A DNA stretch of 64,000 nucleotides from Bradyrhizobium sediminis (GCF_018736105.1 NZ_CP076135.1:1424001-1488000), one strand, 5' to 3'; positions 1 through 7,770 are shown, numbered from the stretch's first letter. The notes: generated by a model from the sequence alone, not told the origin. Made by a program: numbers and translations.

Positions 1-286
1 GCACCAGCCGGTCGTCCAGCCATTTGGCCGTGACTTCGTAACTTCCCGAAGGCGTGGCGATGCCTTCGATCCCCTCGACGTCGCCTTCGCCGGTGAACAG
101 CGTCGCCTTGCCGGAAAAGCGCAGGCTCTCGATCTCCTGGCGCTTGCCGGAATCCAGCGCCACCGTCGCGACGTTGCGCTGGCCTGCATTGGTGCAGCAG
201 GCACAGGCGAAGGCGGACGAGGCGGCGCCGACCAGGACAAGCAAAGCTGCGGCAAGGCGAAGGCCATGGCGGATCAATTCGGTCAT
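1..286 (-). CDS. Secreted hypothetical protein, C-terminus outside window
   Basis: Reading on the minus strand from ATG at 286 there is an open frame of 95 codons that runs off the window edge. It begins with a signal peptide (residues about 1-28, basic MTELIRHGLR then a hydrophobic Ala/Leu/Val stretch ending SSAFA) followed by a cysteine cluster CACCTNAGQRNV. The rest is a mixed beta-type domain (KATLFTGEGDVEGIEG). I do not recognise the family. The cluster right after the cleavage site could be a lipobox-like anchor or a metal/disulfide site; this is inference. Confidence 0.75.
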   Translation of the reverse strand, partial: MTELIRHGLRLAAALLVLVGAASSAFACACCTNAGQRNVATVALDSGKRQEIESLRFSGKATLFTGEGDVEGIEGIATPSGSYEVTAKWLDDRLV

Positions 287-367
287 CGGCTGTTCCTTCG
301 CCGCGTCATCGGATGATCGACGTGGCGGCTGACGCGTTCCACGGGAGGGCCGGGGCGTTCGCGCAAG

Positions 368-613
368 CTAGGCCTTGTCCTCGACATCGGTGTTGGGACG
401 GTCGATGCCGGCGGCGGTTTCGGTGTGCCAGATGCCGTCGGGGGTCTCGTATTCGATCACCTCGGTGCGCCCGGGCACGCGCTGTTCGGCGGCGGCGCGC
501 TTGGCGGCGGCAAGCGCTGCGGCATGGGTCCTGAAGGCTTCCGAAAACACGCCATTGACGGTGTAGGCCCAGCCGTCGTCGTGCTGAACGATCCGGTAGA
601 TGACGTGGCTCAT
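368..613 (-). CDS. DUF2188-like small protein
   Basis: An 81-residue soluble protein starting MSHVIYRIVQHDDGWAY. The pattern of an N-terminal beta hairpin (YRIVQHDDGWAYTVNG), an Ala/Arg-rich helix (residues 24-45) and a final hairpin (TEVIEYETPDGIWHTE) is the layout of DUF2188-type proteins, which have no assigned function. No signal peptide or membrane segment. It stands alone, convergent with nothing and divergent from the gene at 771. Family call is from memory of the pattern. Confidence 0.7.
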   Translation of the reverse strand: MSHVIYRIVQHDDGWAYTVNGVFSEAFRTHAAALAAAKRAAAEQRVPGRTEVIEYETPDGIWHTETAAGIDRPNTDVEDKA

Positions 614-770
614 CGGGAACTCGCTGTTTTGCTGGCGCGGGCACGGTGACCCGGGGGGTGAACGACCGGCCTATTCTATGACAAAATGGGGCGCGATGTA
701 GGGGTTGCTTCCGGCCGTTCGTCCTTGCCGGGGACGCGGGATCAGGGCCGGCGGGCAAGGGAGAAGACAA

Positions 771-1037
771 ATGTGCCGTAACATCAAGACGCTGTTCAAT
801 TTTGAGCCGCCGGCGACCGAGGAGGAGATCGAGGCCTCCGCGCTGCAATTCGTGCGGAAGCTGTCGGGTTTCAACAAGCCGTCACAGGCCAACGCGGAGG
901 CCTTCGACCGCGCCGTCGCCGAGGTCGCGGCCTCGGCCCGGCGGCTATTGACGTCGCTGCATACCCATGCCCCGGCGCGCGACCGCGAGACCGAGGCCGA
1001 GAAGGCGAAGGAGCGGTCGCGGCTGCGGTTTGGCTGA
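771..1037 (+). CDS. DUF2277 family protein
   Basis: An 88-residue protein starting MCRNIKTLFNFEPPATEEEI, the characteristic opening of DUF2277, followed by helices (EASALQFVRKLSGFNKPSQANAEAF) and a charged C-terminal tail. The start at 771 is chosen over the upstream in-frame codon at 705 because it gives the family N-terminus and is preceded by a GGGAGAAG ribosome-binding site. Small soluble helical protein; function unknown for the family. Single gene. Confidence 0.85.
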   Translation: MCRNIKTLFNFEPPATEEEIEASALQFVRKLSGFNKPSQANAEAFDRAVAEVAASARRLLTSLHTHAPARDRETEAEKAKERSRLRFG

Positions 1038-1130
1038 ACGGCGGTTCGGCGGTTACGTGATCCGCCTCACGGTGCGGCGGGACGGCGGCGCTCATGATGG
1101 CCTAAAGCCATTCAGCCGTCGGAGAGAACC

Positions 1131-1358
1131 ATGAACCCGGTAACCTCGTTGAAACTCAGCGCCATTGCTTTCACGGTTCTATGGACCGGCTGGATGCTGT
1201 GGTGGGGTGGATCGTTCGAGCGCGCCAACGTCATCCTGCTTACGATCTGCGGTATCGTGGCCGGTTATGTGTGGTACCGCGCCATGCGCTGGCAATTCCA
1301 GCGCATCGGCATGCTGCCACGACGCGAAGGTCCGGCCGATCCGACGGCGAAGCGGTGA
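1131..1358 (+). CDS. Small two-helix membrane protein
   Basis: A 75-residue protein with two hydrophobic segments (about residues 10-26, AIAFTVLWTGWMLWWGG, and 33-50, NVILLTICGIVAGYVWY) joined by a short polar loop, then a basic cytoplasmic tail. A GGAGAGAACC ribosome-binding site lies just before the ATG. Family not recognised; probably an inner-membrane protein. It faces the convergent gene ending at 1366, with only 7 bp between the stop codons. Confidence 0.7.
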   Translation: MNPVTSLKLSAIAFTVLWTGWMLWWGGSFERANVILLTICGIVAGYVWYRAMRWQFQRIGMLPRREGPADPTAKR

Positions 1359-1365
1359 GCGGTTC

Positions 1366-1572
1366 CTACTGCACGGCGAGTTGAATATTCGACGTCATCA
1401 TCACGGGCTGGCCGGCCTTGACGACACGGACATGTTCGCCCTGGGCGATGCCGTTGCTGCCGCTGGTATGGGCGGCGATGCTGATGCCGGCGACGGCAAT
1501 CGCGCCGATCAGCGCCACGGTCACGACCTTCAAATGTGTGGTTCTGTCGATGCTGTAAAATGAGTGATTCAT
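1366..1572 (-). CDS. Small exported or membrane-anchored protein
   Basis: A 68-residue protein with a short basic N-terminus (MNHSFYSIDRTTHLK), one hydrophobic segment at about 15-34 (VVTVALIGAIAVAGISIAAH) and a short hydrophilic tail. The ATG at 1572 has a GGAGG site six bases upstream. The segment could be an uncleaved anchor or a signal peptide. Family not recognised. Confidence 0.65.
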   Translation of the reverse strand: MNHSFYSIDRTTHLKVVTVALIGAIAVAGISIAAHTSGSNGIAQGEHVRVVKAGQPVMMTSNIQLAVQ

Positions 1573-1734
1573 TCCAAGCCTCCGCCCTTCGGCCGATGCA
1601 GAACTGCCCGTATGCTCCTTATGATGCTTGGTAACCGCTGACGCCGGAGACCGCCATTTCGCTCGATGCCTTAAGGCGAGTTACCTACGTAGTTTGCCGG
1701 AGGCGGCCTGCTGCTGGCCGGCTCAACCGGCTGG

Positions 1735-2907
1735 CTAGCCCGCGTCCCACGCGACCGGCAGATTGAACAGCCCGCGAAATGCCCAGCCGCCGATCCGTAC
1801 CGCCTCGCTTTCGTCGAGCCGCAGGCCTTTCAGCCGCGCAAACACGCTCGGCAGCGCGACGTCGGCGACCATCGCGCGGGAGGCGAAGGCGCCGGCGCAA
1901 TAATGCGGGCCGGCGCCGAAGGCGATGCTCTTCTGGGTATCGCGGGTGAGGTCGAATCGGTCGGGGTCTTCAAAGCAGGCCTCGTCGCGATTGGCCGAAC
2001 CGAACATGAAGAACACGCGGTCCTCCGGCTCGAAATCGACGCCGCCATAGGACCACGGCTTTGCCACCCGCCGCGGTGACATTCCGATCGGCGCAATCCA
2101 GCGGGCATATTCCTCGAACACGTCGAGCCACTTCGCCTTGCCTTCGCGCACCAGCGCAAGCTGATCGGGATGGGTCAGCAGCGCCCAGACCGTGCCGGAG
2201 ATGGCGTCGCGCGGCTCGTTCTGCCCGCCCGAGATCGCCAGCTTGATGTTGGCGCGGATGCTCGGCATCGGCTGGCCGGCCGCCAATAGCACGCTGAGGA
2301 TCGAGGTGTTGGGGTGTTTGGTCACGACCGGGATCATGTCGTCGATCGCGGCGTCGATGCCGGCGGTGGCGGCATGGCAGCGCGCCTCCACTTCCTTGTT
2401 GCCGGTGTAATTGGCGATGCCGTCGATCATCGCCTGCGACCACGCGTCCATGTCCGCAAAACGCACGTTGGTGAGCCCGGTGATGTCCTTCAGGCACTCG
2501 GCCGACAGCGGCAGCGCGAACGCCTTGCAGAGGTCGGCGCGCCCTGCCGGCGCCAGCTCGTCGAGGATGCGGTCGGCATGGGCCTGGAACTGCCGGCTCC
2601 AGGTGTCGCGCACGGTGCGCGGCGACACCGACGGAAACATCGCCGCGCGCTCGGCCATGTGCGCGTCGCCGTCCTTGCGCATCATGTTGTGGCCCATCAG
2701 CGTGTTCATCAGCCCGGCCGGCTGATGCGACGAGAACACGTCGATGCGCTTTTCCTGGGTGAAGATGTCGTCGCGCCGGGTGAACACGGTGGAGCCGAGC
2801 TGCGGCACGAACGCGATCGGCGCCTGTTTTCGCATCACAGCCAGATCGGGATAGGGATCGGCCCAGAATCGGGCAACGTCGATATCGAAATGCGGCGCGT
2901 TGGACAT
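1735..2907 (-). CDS. Cytochrome P450
   Basis: A 390-residue soluble bacterial P450. The haem-binding loop FGAGPHYCAG (Cys 337 as thiolate ligand) and the K-helix ExxR motif (Glu 266-Arg 269, EYAR) are both present, and the length is normal for class I bacterial P450s needing separate ferredoxin and reductase. The I-helix reads AISGGQNEPRDA (227-234) instead of the usual AG-x-D/E-T, so the acid-alcohol pair for oxygen activation is not in its usual form. No redox partner gene is adjacent. Substrate unknown; an oxygenated aromatic or fatty-acid type compound is only a guess from the group. Confidence 0.93.
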   Translation of the reverse strand: MSNAPHFDIDVARFWADPYPDLAVMRKQAPIAFVPQLGSTVFTRRDDIFTQEKRIDVFSSHQPAGLMNTLMGHNMMRKDGDAHMAERAAMFPSVSPRTVRDTWSRQFQAHADRILDELAPAGRADLCKAFALPLSAECLKDITGLTNVRFADMDAWSQAMIDGIANYTGNKEVEARCHAATAGIDAAIDDMIPVVTKHPNTSILSVLLAAGQPMPSIRANIKLAISGGQNEPRDAISGTVWALLTHPDQLALVREGKAKWLDVFEEYARWIAPIGMSPRRVAKPWSYGGVDFEPEDRVFFMFGSANRDEACFEDPDRFDLTRDTQKSIAFGAGPHYCAGAFASRAMVADVALPSVFARLKGLRLDESEAVRIGGWAFRGLFNLPVAWDAG

Positions 2908-3027
2908 GGCGTTCGGCTCCCCACCCCGGGGCTTTCCGCCCGGCTATAGGGAACTCTAGCGCGAATCCCGCAGGAGTGAATACCAAGCCTGAGTTGCGCC
3001 CTCCGTGGCAAGCCGGATGCGGTCGCC

Positions 3028-3273
3028 CTAGTCCCGATGCTCGGGCACGTCGATGCCTTCGGCCACGTATTGCCGGATCTTGTTGCGCAGGGTGCGCACC
3101 GACATCCCGAGCACGCGCGCGGCGCGGGTGCGGTTGCCGCCGCAGCGGCCAAGGGTCTGCAGCACCAGTTCGCGTTCGACCTCGCCGACGGTGGACCCGA
3201 TCAGCAGCGGCACGATTTCATTCGGAGCGAGTGCGGGCGCCGGCACAGGCGGCGCGGAAACAGTATGGGTCAT
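3028..3273 (-). CDS. Stand-alone Fis-type HTH protein resembling the FlbD C-terminus
   Basis: An 81-residue protein: a Pro/Ala-rich N-terminal 25 residues, then a Fis-family helix-turn-helix (TVGEVERELVLQTLGRCGGN, then NRTRAARVLGMSVRTLRNKI). By eye about 27 of 45 positions are identical to the C-terminal DNA-binding domain of the FlbD protein encoded at 31975-33360 in this window. It has no receiver and no AAA+ domain, so it cannot itself activate sigma-54. The ATG at 3273 is preferred to a TTG at 3291 because GGGAGG lies five bases before it. A CtrA-like site lies about 90 bp upstream. Probably a DNA-binding accessory or competitor of FlbD; this role is inferred. Confidence 0.85.
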   Translation of the reverse strand: MTHTVSAPPVPAPALAPNEIVPLLIGSTVGEVERELVLQTLGRCGGNRTRAARVLGMSVRTLRNKIRQYVAEGIDVPEHRD

Positions 3274-3362
3274 CGACACCTCCCGATTCAACGCCCGTCC
3301 GAATCGCGGAGCGGAAACATCGAGAACGAACTACCCCCAACAACCAGAACGTGCGCGGAGTC

Positions 3363-3379
3363 GGTTAACAAATTGCTAA
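3363..3379 (-). promoter_or_regulatory. CtrA-like binding site upstream of the Fis-type HTH gene
   Basis: On the minus strand the sequence is TTAGCAATTTGTTAACC, matching the alphaproteobacterial CtrA consensus TTAA-N7-TTAAC at all but one fixed position, with the correct seven-base spacer. It lies about 90 bp before the ATG at 3273. Consistent with cell-cycle or flagellar control of that gene. Confidence 0.5.
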
Positions 3380-3460
3380 CGCCGGCGGCATGGAACCGGA
3401 CGAGGCCAGGTTCCATCCGGTTCCATATCTTGCGGGCGGGCGCCGGCCTATCCCCCTCGC

Positions 3461-4228
3461 TCAGATCGTCCGGTAGCCGCCATCGACCATCACGATGGTG
3501 CCGCTGACATAGGCCGACAGGTCCGAGGCGAGGAACACCGCCGGTCCGACGATATCCTCCGGCTTGCCGGCGCGGCCGAGCGGCGTGTGCTCGATGAACA
3601 CTTTCGCCAGTTCCGGATTGCTGGCGCGCACCTTTTCGTTGAGCGGCGTTTCGATGAAGCCCGGGCCGATCGCATTGACGCGGACGCCGTCCTTGCCGAG
3701 TTCGGCGGCGATCGCCTTGGTGAAGCCGAGCACGCCGTGCTTGGAGGCGGTGTAGGCGGGCGAACTCGGCGTGCGCAGATGCACGAAGGACTGGATCGAG
3801 CCGATATTGACGATGCGCCCCTTGGCGGCGCGCAACGGCGCGAGAAACGCGTTGGTCACGTTGAACACGCCGGTGAGGTTGATGGCGATGATGTCTTCCC
3901 AGTCGTTGATCACGGCCTCGGGCGCGCCCAGCATGCCGTTGCGCCGCGCGATGCCGGCATTGTTGACCAGGATCGAGACCTGCCCGACCTTGTCGGCGAT
4001 CTTCTTCGCCACCGCGACGCAGTCCTCGCGTTTGGTGACGTTGAGCACGAAGCTCTCGGCTCTGCCGCCCGCGCTGCGAATTTCCTGCGCGGCCTCGGCG
4101 AGCGCCTTCTCGTTCATGTCGAGCAGCACCACCTGCGCGCCCTCGCGGGCGTAGCCTGCCGCGATCGCGCGCCCGATGCCGGAAGCAGCACCGGTGACGA
4201 CCGCGATGTGGTTTTGGAGAAGGGGCAT
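3461..4228 (-). CDS. Short-chain dehydrogenase/reductase (SDR)
   Basis: A 255-residue classical SDR, NAD(P)-dependent. The cofactor loop TGAASGIGRA is near the N-terminus, NNAG follows mid-domain, and the catalytic Ser (NIGSIQ), Tyr and Lys (YTASK) are in place, with the usual C-terminal PEDIVGPAVFLASDLSAYVSGTIVMVDGG ending for sugar- or 3-oxoacyl-type reductases. The residue after the first beta strand is Asp (LLDMNEKA), which favours NAD(H). The start at 4228 follows an AGAGGAAA ribosome-binding site; a frame extension to 4303 lacks one. Substrate cannot be assigned. Single gene, divergent from the J-domain gene. Confidence 0.92.
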   Translation of the reverse strand: MPLLQNHIAVVTGAASGIGRAIAAGYAREGAQVVLLDMNEKALAEAAQEIRSAGGRAESFVLNVTKREDCVAVAKKIADKVGQVSILVNNAGIARRNGMLGAPEAVINDWEDIIAINLTGVFNVTNAFLAPLRAAKGRIVNIGSIQSFVHLRTPSSPAYTASKHGVLGFTKAIAAELGKDGVRVNAIGPGFIETPLNEKVRASNPELAKVFIEHTPLGRAGKPEDIVGPAVFLASDLSAYVSGTIVMVDGGYRTI

Positions 4229-4353
4229 TGGCGTTTCCTCTGTGTTCTTGGTGTTTTTGGTTTTTGAATTCGGACAAGCTAATTCAAGTTTGAGCGGTCG
4301 CAAACGGAAAGCTTTACCGGGAGAGTTGTATTCGTCTTGCCCGGTGTTGCGCC

Positions 4354-4827
4354 ATGGATAGCAAGCTCAGGCAATGGCAGCTCGATATCGAGCGGATCTG
4401 GCAGGCCGCCGCGCCCGACTGGCGCGAGGCCGCGCGCCTCGCCGACGTGCTGGCGCGGACCAGTCCCGAGGTGCTGCTGCGGCACGCGGCGGCGCAGGCG
4501 CTGCCGATCCTGCGCCATGCCGCGGCTGAAACCTGCGACAATGAAATCGCCGAGGCCGCGCGGCGCCGTCTCGGCATCGTCCGCGAAGTGCTGCATACCC
4601 TGACCGCCCCGCGGTTCGGCCGCCGCGACATCCCGGTGAAGACGCTGACGCCGGCCGAACGTTACCGGCAACTGCTCGGATTGCCGCTCGACCGCCGCCT
4701 GACGGCGGCCGAAATCCACCGCGCCTACAAGCGCGTCGCCAAGACCGCGCACCCCGATGCCGGCGGCAGCGCGCATGAGTTCCAGGCGCTGTCGGCGGCG
4801 CGCGAGGCGCTGATGAAGGAGCAGTGA
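4354..4827 (+). CDS. J-domain (DnaJ-like) protein
   Basis: A 157-residue protein whose last ~60 residues form a J-domain: RYRQLLGLPLDRRLTAAEIHRAYKRVAKTAHPD, with the HPD motif needed to stimulate DnaK ATPase, then DAGGSAHEFQALSAAREALM. The first ~95 residues are helical and Ala/Arg-rich with no zinc-finger or G/F region, so it is a type III J-protein with the J-domain at the C-terminus. Probably directs DnaK to a specific client; client unknown. A long stem-loop follows the stop. Confidence 0.88.
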   Translation: MDSKLRQWQLDIERIWQAAAPDWREAARLADVLARTSPEVLLRHAAAQALPILRHAAAETCDNEIAEAARRRLGIVREVLHTLTAPRFGRRDIPVKTLTPAERYRQLLGLPLDRRLTAAEIHRAYKRVAKTAHPDAGGSAHEFQALSAAREALMKEQ

Positions 4828-4848
4828 GGGTGCCGAGCGGCGCGCGCC

Positions 4849-4895
4849 GAAAGGGAATGGGCACGGCGCCAGTTGGCGCACGTGCCCATCCTTTC
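4849..4895 (+). terminator. Long stem-loop after the J-domain gene
   Basis: Inverted repeat in which GAAAGG and ATGGGCAC on the left pair with GTGCCCAT and CCTTTC on the right, enclosing a second small hairpin GGCGCC/GGCGC. It starts 21 bp after the stop at 4827. There is no T-tract, so it may stabilise the 3' end or act in Rho-dependent termination rather than being a classical intrinsic terminator. Confidence 0.4.
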
Positions 4896-5253
4896 CGCCG
4901 ATCGAACAGTTTCAGGGGCTCAGGGATGCACCTTTTTTCAGCATGCCGTCCCTAAGGCCCGAGCATCGCGAATACACCTGCCGGGGACGTCAGGCATTGA
5001 TGAAGGTCAATGACGGGCGGGATGCCCGGACATGGAGTGAGTGTTGGGAACCGGCGCCAAGGTTCAAGCGATCATGCGCATAGTGTAGGCAAAGCCACAT
5101 GGTCGCGCGCCCGCCGGCGAATTCCGTGCGGCCATCACAGTGCGGACACACGAATGCGCTTTGCCGATCCAGCCCATCGGCTACACTTGCCAAAACGCGA
5201 CTCAATCTGCGTCGTCGGCGCCTGCCTGACAAAATCCCAAGGAGACCGTCCCC
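4896..5253. other. Intergenic stretch without a convincing gene
   Basis: About 360 bp between the stem-loop and the secreted-protein gene at 5254. It holds a FixK/FNR-like palindrome TTGATGAAGGTCAA at 4997-5010, too far (about 250 bp) from the next start to be a clear promoter element. A minus-strand frame 4990-5232 is open but has no family features or ribosome-binding site. Confidence 0.4.
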
Positions 5254-5694
5254 ATGAAGATCTCATCCGCCATTCGCGTTGCGCTGGTCGCGCTGACCGC
5301 TTTCGCCGGCGCCACGCTGTCCTCCGCCTCGCGCGCCGACGAGGGCTCGGTGTCGCTCGTGATCTACAAGGCGGGCTGGATCATCGGCGGCTCCGGCGGC
5401 AGCGGCACGCTGACCTTCCGCGGCCGGGTCTATCCGCTGTCCACCGGCGGGCTCGACTACGGCCTGGTGTTCGGCGGCTCGAAGACGGTGCTGCGCGGCC
5501 GCGTCAGCAACATCTACCGGCCCTCCGACGTTGCCGGCGTCTACGGCGCGGCCGGCGCGGGCCTCGCGGTCGGCCGCGGCGCGCGCGCGATCGTGCTGAC
5601 CAACCAGAAGGGCGCGGTACTGGAACTGTCCGGCCGCCAGGTCGGCCTGATGGCGAACGCGGACCTGAGCGGACTGGCGATCACGTTAAAGTAG
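5254..5694 (+). CDS. Secreted glycine-rich hypothetical protein
   Basis: A 146-residue protein with a clear Sec signal peptide (MKISSAIRVALVALTAFAGATLSSASRA, cleavage near residue 29) and a small beta-rich domain with many glycines (GGSGGSGTLTFRGRVYPLS, VGRGARAIVLTNQKGAVLEL). The start has an AAGGAGACC site. A repeated idea in the mature part is short strands ending in glycine pairs, as in lipid-binding or envelope proteins, but I do not recognise a named family. No lipobox. Single gene followed by about 1 kb of repeats. Confidence 0.75.
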   Translation: MKISSAIRVALVALTAFAGATLSSASRADEGSVSLVIYKAGWIIGGSGGSGTLTFRGRVYPLSTGGLDYGLVFGGSKTVLRGRVSNIYRPSDVAGVYGAAGAGLAVGRGARAIVLTNQKGAVLELSGRQVGLMANADLSGLAITLK

Positions 5695-5736
5695 TTCGCC
5701 ATGCCGGCCGTCAGACGATGACGCGACTCTGAGCTC

Positions 5737-5915
5737 CCTCTCCCGCTTGCGGGGGAGGGCTGGGGTGGGGGTGTCGCCGCGATTCGCACTGTTCGCGTGG
5801 AGGAAGTTCCCCCACCCGCCGCGCTCTTCGAGCCCATAGCCGATGCTTTGCTTCGGCGTGCCTATCTACGAATGGTCGCCGAAGGCGGCCTATGCTCCCC
5901 CGCAAGCGGGAGAGG
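5737..5915. repeat. Intergenic element with 21-bp perfect inverted ends
   Basis: The 21 bases at 5737-5757 (core CTCTCCCGCTTGCGGGGGAG) are the exact reverse complement of 5895-5915. Each end is itself palindromic around CCGCTTGCGG. GAGCTC motifs flank both ends (5731-5736 and 5922-5927). The 137 bp between carry no gene. This is the structure of a non-coding MITE/REP-like repeat as scattered in Bradyrhizobium genomes. Confidence 0.7.
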
Positions 5916-6017
5916 TGAAGTGAGCTCCCGGCTCGGGTGAGCGATATGCGGGATCATCGCTCAAATTTCAGGATTCGAAATTTCAAACAGCGAGAGGACA
6001 TGCGTCCGCATTGTCGC

Positions 6018-6475
6018 GGCGCGATGCGCCCGAGCTTTGCGTCGATGGTCACCCTCTGAAAGAAGAGGGCGCAGGGAAGACCGGGTGCGCGCTGCACCCG
6101 CGGTCCCGTGTGCAATTGTTATTGGGTAGAACGCACACGAGCATACAGGTTCAGCGGAGGCAATCCGGCCTTCCCTGCGCAGTGGTTTACGGCTTATAGC
6201 GCGCTCTCCCTGGTGACCGGGCTTTCTTGCCACCATCATCCACGGGAAGTTTTGCCTCCCGCGAACTTGACGCCAGCGTCGGGGCGTCAGGACCACACGG
6301 CTTCGCCGTCCGCTCGAGTCACGCTCGTCAGTCGCAACTTCCGCGTCCACCGCATCCCACCGCGCGTTCGTGACGATCGCGACCCGCCCCTCTCATCGGG
6401 TGAGACACGCGAAGTCGTAGTGCTGATTTGCCCGACGGGTTAAGCGGAAATTTGCCCGTCGGGTTGATTTGTCGC
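6018..6475. repeat. Long dispersed intergenic repeat (Bradyrhizobium type), approximate ends
   Basis: This non-coding stretch (phrases such as GCGCCCGAGCTTTGCGTCGA, GAAAGAAGAGGGCGCAGGGA, GCGTCAGGACCACACGGCTT, and twice TTGCCCG(A/T)CGGGTT near 6430-6465) matches what I remember as a several-hundred-base repeat found many times in Bradyrhizobium chromosomes. Boundaries are estimated. Frames open across it (for example 5961-6350 minus) are repeat translations, not genes. Copy number cannot be tested from this window. Confidence 0.6.
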
Positions 6476-6689
6476 AGGCGGTCGTGAGATTTCGCTTGCG
6501 CGCGCGGCGAAGCAGTTCGCGCTTTGAGCAGGCCCGCGGCACGCCGCTGTCGGCGCTGGCCGTCAAGGCCCCACCGACGGGGCGCGCGGGCGAGGAGGGA
6601 ATCTCTACCCTGTGCGGCCGGGATCGGCTTAAATGGGTTTGCACCGTAGCGGAAATCGTTATGCTGGCCAGAATCCACAAGGGTAAATC

Positions 6690-7109
6690 ATGAAACGCTA
6701 TCTGATCTTCGCAGCACTCGGCCCCCTCCTCGGCGGATTTCTGCTGCTGCTGGCGACCACCTACACCTCGGGCTATTGGACCCAGACCAACATCGGGGAA
6801 GTCAAGAAGCTGCTCGTGGTGTTCGCGAGAACCCTGCAATATGCCTATCTATTCGGCATCGTGCCGGCGCTGATGATGGCGGCGGTGGACGATATCCTGT
6901 TCCACGTCAAACGGCTGGGCTCGGGAGTGCGGATACTGATCATCGGCGTGCTCGCCTTCGTCGCGTCGGAATTGCTCTTCGGCTCGCGCGGGCCGGACTC
7001 CGGCGCCGTGCAGTTCATCCTTTACGGCCTGCCGGGCCTGGTCCCGGCGACGATCGCGTCATGGCTGGCGCACAAATACGCCGAGCCGCAACCGCAGCCG
7101 GCGGCATAG
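6690..7109 (+). CDS. Four-helix inner-membrane protein, unknown function
   Basis: A 139-residue hydrophobic protein with about four membrane segments: residues 5-25 (LIFAALGPLLGGFLLLLATTY), 48-66 (LQYAYLFGIVPALMMAAVDD), 78-95 (GVRILIIGVLAFVASELL) and 107-128 (QFILYGLPGLVPATIASWLAHK). The C-terminus is polar and Pro/Gln rich. No catalytic motif seen and family not recognised. A short gap separates it from the DUF4112 gene downstream, so they may be co-transcribed. Confidence 0.75.
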   Translation: MKRYLIFAALGPLLGGFLLLLATTYTSGYWTQTNIGEVKKLLVVFARTLQYAYLFGIVPALMMAAVDDILFHVKRLGSGVRILIIGVLAFVASELLFGSRGPDSGAVQFILYGLPGLVPATIASWLAHKYAEPQPQPAA

Positions 7110-7196
7110 CGCGGGCGGCGAGATCCGCGCAACCGTCGCCATCGGCAGGCGCGACCGCGTGACGCAACTTGCGCTCGCCCGGCGCGATACCATGTG

Positions 7197-7739
7197 ATGG
7201 CGATGTCGAACGAAGAGATCATATCCCCGCGGCTCGGGCGTGGGCGAACCTCCGGCGCCACGTTCCGCGGCGCGCAGGCGCGCGGCCCGGTCATCGATCA
7301 GGAGGGGCGCGAGATCCGCTCCGAGGCGCTCGGCCCGCAGGGCAGCGGCTTCCATTTCGAATTCGGCCATTCAAGCGCCAATCCGTTTGCCGATCTCACC
7401 CGCGAGCAGCGGATGGCGCGGCTCGATGCGCTGGCGAAGCTGCTCGACGTCGCCTTCATCGTGCCCGGCACCAATATCCGCTACGGCATCGACGGGCTGA
7501 TCGGATTGATCCCGGTGATCGGCGATCTCATCACCACGGCGATCTCGCTGTGGCTGGTGCGCGAGGCGCGCGCGCTCGGCGCGCCCTGGCATGTTACGGC
7601 AAGGATGCTCGGCAATGTCGCGCTCGACGGCGTGGTCGGACTGGTGCCGGTCGCCGGCGACGCCTTCGACGTCATGTTCCGCGCCAATGTGCGTAACGTG
7701 CGGATGCTGAAGCGCTGGATGGACAAGCAGCCGCGCTAG
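7197..7739 (+). CDS. DUF4112 domain protein
   Basis: About 180 residues. The C-terminal two-thirds carries the DUF4112 pattern: LAKLLDVAFIVPGTNIRYGIDGLIGLIPVIGDLITTAISLWLVREARALGAP and then a second Gly-rich helix pair DGVVGLVPVAGDAFDVMFRANVRN. The first ~60 residues are hydrophilic and probably disordered. Two amphipathic or membrane-embedded hairpins are likely. Function of the family is unknown. Three closely spaced starts exist (GTG 7194, ATG 7197, ATG 7203) and the sequence does not decide between them. Confidence 0.85.
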   Translation: MAMSNEEIISPRLGRGRTSGATFRGAQARGPVIDQEGREIRSEALGPQGSGFHFEFGHSSANPFADLTREQRMARLDALAKLLDVAFIVPGTNIRYGIDGLIGLIPVIGDLITTAISLWLVREARALGAPWHVTARMLGNVALDGVVGLVPVAGDAFDVMFRANVRNVRMLKRWMDKQPR

Positions 7740-7770
7740 CCCGCGCCGCTCAACCGAACGCGGGACCCGC

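Noticed and set aside
4997..5010. FixK-like palindrome TTGATGAAGGTCAA
   Set aside because: Fits TTGA-N6-TCAA, but the nearest downstream start is about 250 bp away and no -10 is seen at the right distance; kept only as a note.
4990..5232. An 80-codon minus-strand frame with CPHC
   Set aside because: One CxxC pair without a second pair, no ribosome-binding site, arginine-rich start typical of random GC-rich frames.
5961..6350. A 129-codon minus-strand frame
   Set aside because: Lies inside the dispersed non-coding repeat and has no protein-like features.
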